Shown: in pieces, positions 1 to 4,991 of the stretch
How the letters are laid out: every line of letters begins with the position of its first letter
Numbering within the stretch: position 1 is the first letter of the stretch
DNA from: Alphaproteobacteria bacterium
GTDB taxonomy: Bacteria > Pseudomonadota > Alphaproteobacteria > Puniceispirillales > Puniceispirillaceae
Assembly (NCBI GenBank): GCA_009936885.1
Contig: JAACDT010000302.1
Coordinates: 1 to 5,690 of the forward strand
Reading direction: 5' to 3'
DNA length: 5,690 bases
Made by a program: the position numbers and the translations under genes
Notes under the pieces: model-generated
Told to the model about the DNA's origin: nothing
Seen by the model: only the letters and a program-made list of their open reading frames with translations
Database searches by the model: none

Positions 1-220
1 GATGGCAGCCTATATGGACCTACAAAATGCGGAATTTGCAGCTGAATCACGCGGATTTACTGCACATCGTCACCAAAGAGAAGTCGGCGCAAGCTGGTTC
101 GATGCAGTATCTGTTGCGGTTAGAGGCAATCCGTCCACAACTGCCCTAGAAGACAGCACCGAGAATGCTCAGTTTGTAACTGATTCAAATCCAGAAACGC
201 AGACAGAAGCTGCAGAATAG
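1..220 (+). CDS. aceA: Isocitrate lyase, C-terminal fragment (5' end outside window)
   Basis: Isocitrate lyase cleaves isocitrate to glyoxylate and succinate, the first step of the cytosolic glyoxylate shunt that allows growth on acetate and fatty acids. Only about the last 72 residues are visible. They match the family's C-terminal end: the segments [20 protein letters not shown] and ASWFDAV correspond to the 'EFAA..GYT..HQ.EVG.GYFD' block of known AceA proteins, and STENAQF corresponds to the usual terminal 'GSTEE.QF'. The catalytic KKCGH loop lies upstream of the window. The protein runs about 14 residues past the usual end, in a polar acidic tail ([14 protein letters not shown]). The frame is open to the left edge, so the ATG at position 2 is internal and not a start. 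A small gene follows after 8 nt, probably co-transcribed. Family assignment is recognition by motif; the function is well established for the family. Confidence 0.9.
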   Translation, partial: MAAYMDLQNAEFAAESRGFTAHRHQREVGASWFDAVSVAVRGNPSTTALEDSTENAQFVTDSNPETQTEAAE

Positions 221-228
221 GGAATAAG

Positions 229-555
229 ATGACAAATTTTACGCAAGATCTTAAAAACAAACCTCAAAATACCAATACGGAGTACATGATGACCAAATCA
301 ACGAAGGTAGATCCAATTATGCCTGACGATGATACCAAAATAACAATTCTTGCTCCGAGTTTTACGGAAGCTGCGATTATGTTTCACAAACAAAATTTAT
401 CTGCTAAGGGATATCGTCTTACCTCCCGTATAGAAGCACATAGATTTTTTGCAAGCGAAGGCTCACAATTATCTGAATTGTTTGATGGCAAGGCATTATA
501 TGCAGTTACCTTTGAGCATGACAGCAGATTAGTGGCACAAACAGCATCAAATTAA
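229..555 (+). CDS. Small protein of unknown function downstream of aceA
   Basis: I do not recognise this 108-residue protein. It has no signal peptide, membrane segment or cysteine. The first ~35 residues are polar and low in structure-forming residues. The rest (about 36-103) looks like one small alpha/beta domain, with a helix-like stretch (SFTEAAIMFHKQNL), then GYRLTSRIEAHRF, an LFDGKALYAVTF strand region and a short polar end. It starts 8 nt after the aceA stop with a good site, AGGGA at 219-223 and a 5-nt spacer, so translation is probably coupled to aceA. A second start is credible: ATG at 289, with GGAG at 279-282 and a 6-nt spacer, would give an 88-residue protein that skips most of the disordered leader. 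A strong terminator follows 13 nt after the stop, so this is the last gene of the aceA transcript. A role tied to the glyoxylate shunt is only suggested by position. Confidence 0.75.
   Translation: MTNFTQDLKNKPQNTNTEYMMTKSTKVDPIMPDDDTKITILAPSFTEAAIMFHKQNLSAKGYRLTSRIEAHRFFASEGSQLSELFDGKALYAVTFEHDSRLVAQTASN
279..282 (+). promoter_or_regulatory. Alternative ribosome binding site inside the small gene after aceA
   Basis: GGAG lies 6 nt ahead of the ATG at 289-291 and 3 nt ahead of the ATG at 286-288. It is about as good as the AGGGA at 219-223 that serves the ATG at 229. The protein could therefore start at codon 21, or be made in two forms. Sequence alone does not decide which start is used. 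Confidence 0.35.
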
Positions 556-568
556 CATAAACAGAAAT

Positions 569-601
569 AAAAAAGGGCCTCTCCTTGGGGCTCTTTTTTT
601 T
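569..601. terminator. Bidirectional intrinsic terminator between convergent units
   Basis: An A-tract (569-574) is followed by a GC-rich arm GGGCCTC (575-581), a loop TCCTT (582-586), the partner arm GGGGCTC (587-593, with two G-T wobbles) and an eight-T run (594-601). The A- and T-tracts extend the stem further. Read on the + strand it ends the aceA unit 13 nt after the last stop codon. Read on the - strand the hairpin is followed by TTTTTTATT and ends the transporter gene, whose stop is at 607-609. One hairpin serving two converging genes fits this compact genome. Confidence 0.9.
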
Positions 602-606
602 GTGTT

Positions 607-1809
607 TTATAAATCTTGCCGGTGAGATGCTATTTGAACAGGCAAAATAATTCCAGAAGCAACAACCAATGCCGCGATACAGCTAAGAATAACAAACAAA
701 CTACTCATCATCATACCAGATTGTAACAATAATCCACAAATTGGCAGAACCGCCGCACCAACAATTAAATTTAACATGAACTTAAAGCTTAATGCCTTTG
801 CGCGCCATTCGTCCGGGACGTATCTAGATAAAATCGTATCCGTAATTGGAATCTGTCCAAAAACAAAACTCATCGCTATTAGCATTGCAAAAAACAAGGC
901 ATAATCTGTGAATTGAGACGTCAGGAAAATAAAAAATATCTGACCGATGCCAATACCAAACAAAACCCACTTTGGCTCGACCTTATCTATTATCCAACCC
1001 ACCGCAATTTGTGTAAATGATGCACATGCATAAACAAGTGATGCAAGAAGCCCTGTTATAGCGACAGAACTAGATATGCTAACCATAGAAATTTCAAAAT
1101 ATCGCGGAACAACAAATGTCATCGCGCTAAACACAAACCCGCCACTTGCTGTAGATAAAAATATAGCTGCTAAAGCAAGTTTCCAGTTAGGTGAGAATCC
1201 AGGCTTTTTAACCTGTTTTTTTTGGGTGGATTGTTGGTAACCCTCCTCTAAAGCTGTGATAAACGCAAAACCATAAATCAGACAAAATATTCCTGGAAGA
1301 ATAAAACATAGGCGCCAATCGCCCATTGTAAGCAATATTCCAGCAACAAGACGCGCAGCCGCAACACCCATATTGCCAAATCCGCCGTTAATCCCAAGCC
1401 GAAATCCTATTCTACGATTGCTTTTGATAAGCATCGCAATGCCTACCGGGTGATAAATTGAAGCAAACACACCAATAAGTCCAATTGCTGCTGATAGCTG
1501 CCAGACAGTTTGGGCAAAACCAGCCAAAATAGCTGCCAATCCTATCCCAAAATGATATATAACCAGCAATAAAGAACGCGAAAATCTATCCGCAAGACTT
1601 GCCGCAAGAGGCGCAACAGCGCCGAATAGAATAAACCCAGCCATACCATAGATAATAATCTCATCATAGCTCATACCAAAATGACGGCCAGCGTCATAAG
1701 CAGATTTTGCAAAAATTAACATGATAAAATGATCTAAAAAATGACTGATATTCAGATAGATGTCTTTAACTGTCTTAAATTGAATCGGGGCGATTACGTT
1801 CTGATACAT
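607..1809 (-). CDS. Major facilitator superfamily (MFS) transporter, 12 TM
   Basis: This is a 400-residue inner-membrane secondary transporter. Hydrophobic segments fall at about 18-36, 50-70, 80-99, 102-125, 138-160, 167-187, 211-232, 242-265, 268-275 with 281-297, 302-322, 342-362 and 367-390. That fits the usual 6+6 helices, split by a lysine-rich cytoplasmic loop (191-210, STQKKQVKK). The MFS loop 2-3 signature is present in degenerate form as SLADRFSRS (71-79), with a second-half counterpart GWIIDKVEPKW (271-281). The segments HFLDHFIMLIF (23-33), ASIYHPVGIAM (116-126) and GDWRLCFILPG (163-173) resemble a group of alphaproteobacterial MFS proteins that I recall as distantly related to fosmidomycin-resistance-type carriers. 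The substrate cannot be read from sequence. The start is supported by GAGAG (1817-1821) with a 7-nt spacer. A broken TIM-barrel gene lies just upstream on the same strand, hinting that the pair once belonged to a sugar- or hydroxy-acid-use locus. The shared terminator follows the stop. Confidence 0.88.
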   Translation of the reverse strand: MYQNVIAPIQFKTVKDIYLNISHFLDHFIMLIFAKSAYDAGRHFGMSYDEIIIYGMAGFILFGAVAPLAASLADRFSRSLLLVIYHFGIGLAAILAGFAQTVWQLSAAIGLIGVFASIYHPVGIAMLIKSNRRIGFRLGINGGFGNMGVAAARLVAGILLTMGDWRLCFILPGIFCLIYGFAFITALEEGYQQSTQKKQVKKPGFSPNWKLALAAIFLSTASGGFVFSAMTFVVPRYFEISMVSISSSVAITGLLASLVYACASFTQIAVGWIIDKVEPKWVLFGIGIGQIFFIFLTSQFTDYALFFAMLIAMSFVFGQIPITDTILSRYVPDEWRAKALSFKFMLNLIVGAAVLPICGLLLQSGMMMSSLFVILSCIAALVVASGIILPVQIASHRQDL

Positions 1810-1846
1810 AGATTTACTCTCATTTTTTTATTTCACTTTAATTTAG

Positions 1847-2085
1847 TCACACCTTGGTTGCCGATTTAATCAATAATTCTGCGCCGGTATCATCTGATAG
1901 CCTGCCTTCTATATATCCATTTATAGTCGTAAATGTGGCTCCAAGCCTCAAAATATTGGGCAAACTCCAGTCAGGCCAATTCCAATGCCAACGCCAAATC
2001 CCATTTCTGTTAATCGTGAAATACGCCATTCTAACGGCTTGTCCAGCCATAACATATCAGCTGATAGTCCTAATTGAAGTGCCAT
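1847..2085 (-). pseudogene. Remnant of a TIM-barrel isomerase-like gene, frameshifted and 3'-truncated
   Basis: Reading from the ATG at 2085, which has a near-perfect ribosome binding site, gives MALQLGLSADMLWLDKPLEW, then ISRLTEMGFGVGI up to about position 1984. Continuing in the next frame gives WNWPDWSLPNILRLGATF, then TTINGYIEGRLSDDTGAELL, ending at a TGA at 1847-1849. Joined, these 79 residues read like the N-terminus of AP-endonuclease-2-type TIM-barrel proteins (hydroxypyruvate isomerase/xylose isomerase-like), whose pattern I recall as 'LSADMLWLDKP...AGFEVEIWDW...GATFSSMTGYI.G.L.D..GA.ELL'. Adding back a single base near 1984-1986 restores the frame exactly. Relatives are about 260 residues long, so the last two thirds are missing; the remnant stops 37 nt short of the MFS start. 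In the unshifted frame a TGA follows about a dozen codons after the break. Neither open frame alone is a plausible protein. The family assignment rests on remembered motifs; the two-frame continuity is visible directly. Confidence 0.7.
1975..1998. repeat. Degenerate hexamer tandem repeat at the frameshift
   Basis: Four imperfect six-base units stand in a row: GCCAAT, TCCAAT, GCCAAC, GCCAAA (+ strand). On the coding strand this is the stretch where the TIM-barrel remnant changes frame. Such a run is a plausible site for replication slippage, although the inferred change is a single base rather than a whole unit. Confidence 0.5.
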
Positions 2086-2090
2086 TAAGA

Positions 2091-2095
2091 CCTCC
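2091..2095 (-). promoter_or_regulatory. Strong ribosome binding site of the broken TIM-barrel gene
   Basis: On the - strand the sequence reads GGAGG, then a 5-nt spacer, then the ATG at 2085-2083. This is among the best Shine-Dalgarno matches in the window. It fixes the true start of the remnant and shows that the gene was once properly translated. Its survival suggests the break is recent. Confidence 0.7.
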
Positions 2096-2143
2096 AACAG
2101 ATATATTTTTACTGAAACATTTATCACAAAATCTTATGCAGCT

Positions 2144-2172
2144 TCTATAGGAGAAGCAGTTTCTATAATCAA
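2144..2172 (-). promoter_or_regulatory. Possible sigma-70 promoter overlapping a dyad, for the remnant and MFS gene
   Basis: On the - strand, TTGATT (2172-2167) and TATAGA (2149-2144) are separated by exactly 17 nt, each matching four of six consensus bases. The -10 overlaps a perfect 6-bp dyad with a 5-nt loop, GCTTCT/AGAAGC (2141-2146 and 2152-2157), which could be an operator or just a hairpin. The position suits transcription into the TIM-barrel remnant and on to the transporter, 28 nt after the SDR stop. No T-run follows the dyad, so it is not a convincing terminator. AT-rich DNA gives such matches by chance, so confidence is low. Confidence 0.3.
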
Positions 2173-2200
2173 TGCATATTTAAGGATGACTCATATTTTT

Positions 2201-2926
2201 TTAAGGTAATATTTCACTTCCATCCCATGCAAAACACTTCCCCGTTTGTTCTGATGTTAGGTTGTCTAATACGCCTAGCAGGTGACTTGCTGCAATAGAT
2301 GGCGTAAACAGCTTGTTATTTGTAATGCTATGCTGAAATGGTTTGGACAAATTACTATCTACAGTTCCCGGATGAAGTCCGACAATTATTGCCTTTGGAT
2401 TTTTTCGGGCAACCTCAATGGAGGCTGATTTTATAATCATATTTAAAGCTGACTTAGAGGCACGATATGCATACCACCCGCCCAATTGATTATCTGATAT
2501 ACTGCCAACGCGGGCAGATAACGCAGCAAAAATCGAATTTTTGTTGCGGCTTAATACAGGCAAAAAATACTTTGCAATAAGTGCAGGTGTAATTGTGTTA
2601 ACTTTGAAAAGCCTCTCAAAATTCTGATAAGATAACTCTTTTAGTGATTTTTCAGGTCGTAAATTTTCTTCATGAAGTATCCCTGTTGTAACAAATATTA
2701 AATCAACGAGCTTATCCGCAGAAGCCAGATTTGCGGCTGCCTGAATAGAAAGCTCATCCTCATAATCAATCAGTTGATGCGAAACGCCGCTAATTTCTGC
2801 TTGCGGTAGTGCGCGCGAAACCACCATTATGCTAGCAGCTGGATGTCTGGTGCGTAGCTGCTTTGCAACGGCATATCCAATTGCGCCACCACCTCCAATT
2901 ATCGCAATATTTCCTGGATGTTTCAT
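2201..2926 (-). CDS. SDR-family oxidoreductase, C-factor-like
   Basis: This is a 241-residue cytosolic short-chain dehydrogenase/reductase, full length for the classical SDR fold. The Rossmann glycine motif is IIGGGGAIGYA (9-19), with a glycine where most members have the Thr of TGxxxGxG. VVSR (35-38) ends strand 2, where NADP selectivity is set; the Arg hints at NADP(H). The usual NNAG is replaced by TTGIL (80-84), the active-site Asn is N110 in FKVN, and the catalytic Tyr and Lys are Y154 and K158 in YRASK. The catalytic Ser is S142 or S137 in ALSARVGS. HPGTVDSNLSKPF (185-197) is typical of the C-factor (CsgA)-like branch. The substrate is unknown. An in-frame TAA three codons upstream fixes the start at 2926, with GAGGA (2937-2941) at a long 10-nt spacing. 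It lies 154 nt after the DUF2805 gene on the same strand. No terminator is evident after the stop. Confidence 0.9.
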   Translation of the reverse strand: MKHPGNIAIIGGGGAIGYAVAKQLRTRHPAASIMVVSRALPQAEISGVSHQLIDYEDELSIQAAANLASADKLVDLIFVTTGILHEENLRPEKSLKELSYQNFERLFKVNTITPALIAKYFLPVLSRNKNSIFAALSARVGSISDNQLGGWYAYRASKSALNMIIKSASIEVARKNPKAIIVGLHPGTVDSNLSKPFQHSITNNKLFTPSIAASHLLGVLDNLTSEQTGKCFAWDGSEILP

Positions 2927-2932
2927 TGTCTT

Positions 2933-3010
2933 TTAGTCCTCACAATATCCATCTTCCAAAATCATAATACATGGTCCTCCAATGCGGATATTAGATAGGC
3001 GTGTTAGCTT
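2933..3010 (-). other. Short open frame immediately upstream of the SDR (leader ORF or gene remnant?)
   Basis: The 154-nt gap 2927-3080 has no clear gene. One - strand frame, the same frame as the SDR, is open for 25 codons between a TGA (3011-3013) and the TAA (2933-2935). It reads KLTRLSNIRIGGPC, then IMILEDGYCED, and looks protein-like. Its only ATG (2965) would give a 10-codon peptide, MILEDGYCED, with GGAGG (2976-2980) 10 nt ahead, ending 6 nt before the SDR start. A second ATG (2972), in another frame, gives MYYDFGRWIL with the same GGAGG only 3 nt away, so that spacing is poor. Possibilities are a translated leader that couples to the SDR, the tail of a decayed gene, or chance. I cannot assign a family. 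Confidence 0.25.
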
Positions 3011-3012
3011 TC

Positions 3013-3029
3013 ATGAGAGTAAACCTATG
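3013..3029. repeat. Near-copy of the MFS translation-start region, opposite orientation
   Basis: The + strand 17-mer here, ATGAGAGTAAACCTATG, matches 16 of 17 bases of the - strand sequence at 1823-1807 that carries the MFS gene's ribosome binding site and start codon. Here too the GAGAG sits 7 nt before an ATG (3027), opening a 10-codon + strand frame MTNNIPSSTS with its stop at 3057-3059. It may be a chance match or a relic of rearrangement. Confidence 0.3.
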
Positions 3030-3080
3030 ACAAATAATATCCCCAGCTCAACCAGCTAATTGTGATACGTAGCGGATGCT

Positions 3081-3293
3081 TTATTTATAACTCTCTCGTC
3101 TGTCACTGAATTTGCGAACACGCGTTCGCCAAGTTCTATAGCTGCTTGGCTTCAAATTCTCTCTCATCAACTGTTTCACTTGCTTGTCAGAAAGTCCATA
3201 TTGCATTTTTATTTGAGCAAAACTTGTGTGATCACAAAGTGCCATTTGTATGATTTCACTTACTTCATGCTCTGCTAGATTAGAAACGTCCAT
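3081..3293 (-). CDS. DUF2805 / TIGR03643-type small protein
   Basis: This 70-residue basic protein matches the DUF2805 pattern over nearly its whole length. EVSEIIQMALCDHTSFAQI (10-28) corresponds to the family's 'I..II.MAWEDRTPF..I', and QYGLSDKQVKQLMRENLKPS (31-50) to 'QFGLSE.EVI.LMRRE.KPSS'. It then runs on as SYRTWRTRVRK (51-61). The usual Trp of the 'MAWED' block is Leu-Cys here. The middle resembles a helix-turn-helix and the arginine-rich end could bind nucleic acid, but the family's function is unknown. I recall relatives often lying near cryptochrome/photolyase-related genes and SDRs; no photolyase is in this window. The start at 3293 is forced by an in-frame TAG 15 nt upstream, and there is no good ribosome binding site. 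It follows the DUF4387 gene by 17 nt, so it may be read through from that operon. The SDR lies 154 nt downstream. Confidence 0.82.
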   Translation of the reverse strand: MDVSNLAEHEVSEIIQMALCDHTSFAQIKMQYGLSDKQVKQLMRENLKPSSYRTWRTRVRKFSDRRESYK

Positions 3294-3310
3294 AAAATAA
3301 CCATTCTAAT

Positions 3311-3613
3311 TTAATCAATCTGCAATTGCTCCAATAAAAACGCGAATTGAGCGCCATGCATATCCCTGTCCAATCTACTTCCTTGAAAATGTTTACGCTG
3401 AAAACTGACCTTAATCACTTTAAGATTATCAATTTCAAAACGTTTTACAAGATTTTCAGGAATTAAAAGACATCTTGCTATCACTGGCAGAGCAAGCCCA
3501 TCTCGCACTCTTTTATAATGTGCGTCATCCCTGCAAAACAAATCTATCGTAACCCAGAAAGGGCCTGCATTTTTTGATCTTATTTTATGTGTAAGCTCAG
3601 ATAAGGATGCCAT
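3311..3613 (-). CDS. DUF4387 family protein, partner of the AtuA-family protein
   Basis: This 100-residue cytosolic protein consists of a single DUF4387 domain. The diagnostic block is near the N-terminus: THKIRSKNAGPFWVTIDLFC (8-27), followed by DDAHYKRVRDGLAL (29-42). The middle ALPVIARCLLIPENLVK fits the family's usual 'R.A.LY.VPE..V' helix, and HGAQFAFLLEQL (86-97) its 'YGAQQHAPLL' end. The biochemical function is unknown. DUF4387 genes are well known to sit beside AtuA-family (DUF1446) genes, and the two domains are sometimes fused, implying a shared enzyme. The ATG directly abuts the TAG of the upstream gene with no spacer (TAGATG), so translation is coupled. A GAGG (3619-3622) lies 5 nt ahead, within the end of the AtuA-family coding region. 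Confidence 0.88.
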   Translation of the reverse strand: MASLSELTHKIRSKNAGPFWVTIDLFCRDDAHYKRVRDGLALPVIARCLLIPENLVKRFEIDNLKVIKVSFQRKHFQGSRLDRDMHGAQFAFLLEQLQID

Positions 3614-4975
3614 CTAAACCTCGTCTATTATTAATGGAAAACCATCACAGGGCTTATCTAATATCATAATATGGTTCAAAGCAAATTCGAAAAAAGCCCC
3701 CCTGCTAGAATTTGCAGGAGAATAGGCAAAAGCAGTGGTTGGAATAGGTTCATCTTCTGATAATGGCAAATGAAGTAAATAAGGATTTATCAGCATTGCG
3801 ATATCATCTGCCTCGCCCTGACTATCTGCAGTTACAATAACCAGTACACCTAATTCAGGTGCAAGGCTTTCTGAAAACTCCAATTCTCCCAATACGGCAT
3901 TTTTACCTATTACTCTGAAATCAATGGAATGTGTTGATTTAGAATTGGTCATAGATTGTTTTAATTTTGTGTTACATATTCTGGATAATTTTACTATCCA
4001 GTCATCTATGTGTGCAACATAGTTTGGCTCTCGCACGATGGTAAGAATCGTAGTCTGATATCCAGATAATTTAGCAGCTTCCAGTTTAACCGTATAAGTG
4101 TCTGATGAATGCCAGCGCGAGCCTTCTACGCGCACCCGTCGCTCATCTAGTGCTGTGTATGTGGCATCTGTTACATCAAGATGACCGCCGGGCTCCAACA
4201 AAACAAAGGGATCAGCATTTTCATAAAGCATATGGGCAGCGACGGTTTCAGGCGTACACAAAGCATTCTGCGCCATGGCTTCAACCGTAAAACCAGTTTC
4301 ATCAACTTCTACAAATATCACTCCAGAGGATGGATTGGTTGAACAAAAAGCACCGCATTCAGCAATTATTGCAGCATGCCAGCTCGCCCCTTTATGAGCG
4401 TTATTTAATAAGGGTAATGCCGCTATAAGGGCTGTATCGGTGGCTCTGCCTACAAGTATAACGTCAGCACCTGCTTCAATTGCTTTCTGAATAGGCTCAA
4501 CCCCAGCTAAGGATACAATATGGGTTATCTTAGAAAGGCTATCTTGCGTTATCTGAGGTGCTGGCTCTAGCGGTTTAATTCTATTTTCACCCAGCGCAAT
4601 TTGAAATTCTGATATCTCACGCTCACAATAAATTCTAGCAATTTTAACGAAATGGCCAAGCTTCTTGGCTATTCTTACCGTCATGTCAAACATCATATCT
4701 ACGCCAGCATTAACCCCGCAGGTTCCACAACTTCCTATGACAAGCGGGATTTTATTATCATGGCGCGCCTGCATGAGCAGATGCCATTCAGCCTCACATA
4801 CCCCAAGAGAATATTTTGATACCCCCATACCAAGATAAAATGGACCACTATCAGTAGAACCACCATCTATGGAAATAATGTCTGGCTGGCGTTTGAGACC
4901 CTGAATAAGCGCATCCTCACTAAACCCTAATCCAAGAACACCAGAAGGTACTAAAATTTTGGTTGATTTTGTCAT
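3614..4975 (-). CDS. Acyclic terpene utilisation AtuA-family protein (DUF1446)
   Basis: This 453-residue cytosolic protein is about the family's usual length. The N-terminal signature is IDGGSTDSGPFYLG (36-49), followed by GSCGTCG (81-87) where many relatives have Ala or Ser, GRATDTAL (176-183), GAFCSTNPSSGVI (208-220) and LLEPGGHLDVTDATYTALDE (259-278). The C-terminus has SRGAFFEFALNHIM (424-437). AtuA was named for the Pseudomonas citronellol/geranyl-CoA pathway, but most family members are not in that pathway and their reaction is unknown. Context argues for another substrate: the gene lies between a TTT permease and DUF4387, with no biotin-dependent carboxylase subunits in the window. The start follows tctA by 16 nt without a clear ribosome binding site, suggesting translational coupling. 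The short adjacent Cys-x-x-Cys in GSCGTCG might bind metal or be redox active, which is speculative. Confidence 0.88.
   Translation of the reverse strand: MTKSTKILVPSGVLGLGFSEDALIQGLKRQPDIISIDGGSTDSGPFYLGMGVSKYSLGVCEAEWHLLMQARHDNKIPLVIGSCGTCGVNAGVDMMFDMTVRIAKKLGHFVKIARIYCEREISEFQIALGENRIKPLEPAPQITQDSLSKITHIVSLAGVEPIQKAIEAGADVILVGRATDTALIAALPLLNNAHKGASWHAAIIAECGAFCSTNPSSGVIFVEVDETGFTVEAMAQNALCTPETVAAHMLYENADPFVLLEPGGHLDVTDATYTALDERRVRVEGSRWHSSDTYTVKLEAAKLSGYQTTILTIVREPNYVAHIDDWIVKLSRICNTKLKQSMTNSKSTHSIDFRVIGKNAVLGELEFSESLAPELGVLVIVTADSQGEADDIAMLINPYLLHLPLSEDEPIPTTAFAYSPANSSRGAFFEFALNHIMILDKPCDGFPLIIDEV
3619..3622 (-). promoter_or_regulatory. Ribosome binding site of the DUF4387 gene
   Basis: GAGG on the - strand lies 5 nt before the ATG at 3613, overlapping the last codons of the AtuA-family gene. 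With the abutting TAGATG junction it supports a re-initiation design that keeps the two proteins at matched levels. Confidence 0.6.
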
Positions 4976-4991
4976 CTATTTATCTGGTTAT

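Noticed and set aside
1847..2050. A 67-codon - strand frame as a stand-alone gene
   Set aside because: Its ATG is internal to the remnant and has no ribosome binding site. The first ~20 residues are an out-of-frame reading and only the remainder is family-like.
1854..2150. A 98-codon + strand open frame
   Set aside because: It lies antisense to the TIM-barrel remnant, has no ribosome binding site, and its protein resembles no family. The - strand reading explains the sequence better.
2164..2169. A consensus TATAAT on the + strand
   Set aside because: There is no -35 match at a normal distance and no + strand gene downstream.
3043..3057. CCAGCT repeated with a 3-nt gap
   Set aside because: Two six-base copies are too little to call an operator or repeat element.
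4105..4290. A 61-codon + strand open frame within the AtuA-family gene
   Set aside because: It is antisense to well-conserved motifs of that gene, with no sign of independent coding.
289..4975. Both the small gene (from 289) and the AtuA-family protein begin MTKSTK
   Set aside because: The DNA matches at 15 of 18 bases but the proteins diverge at once afterwards. A short Lys/Ser/Thr-rich start is easily coincidental.
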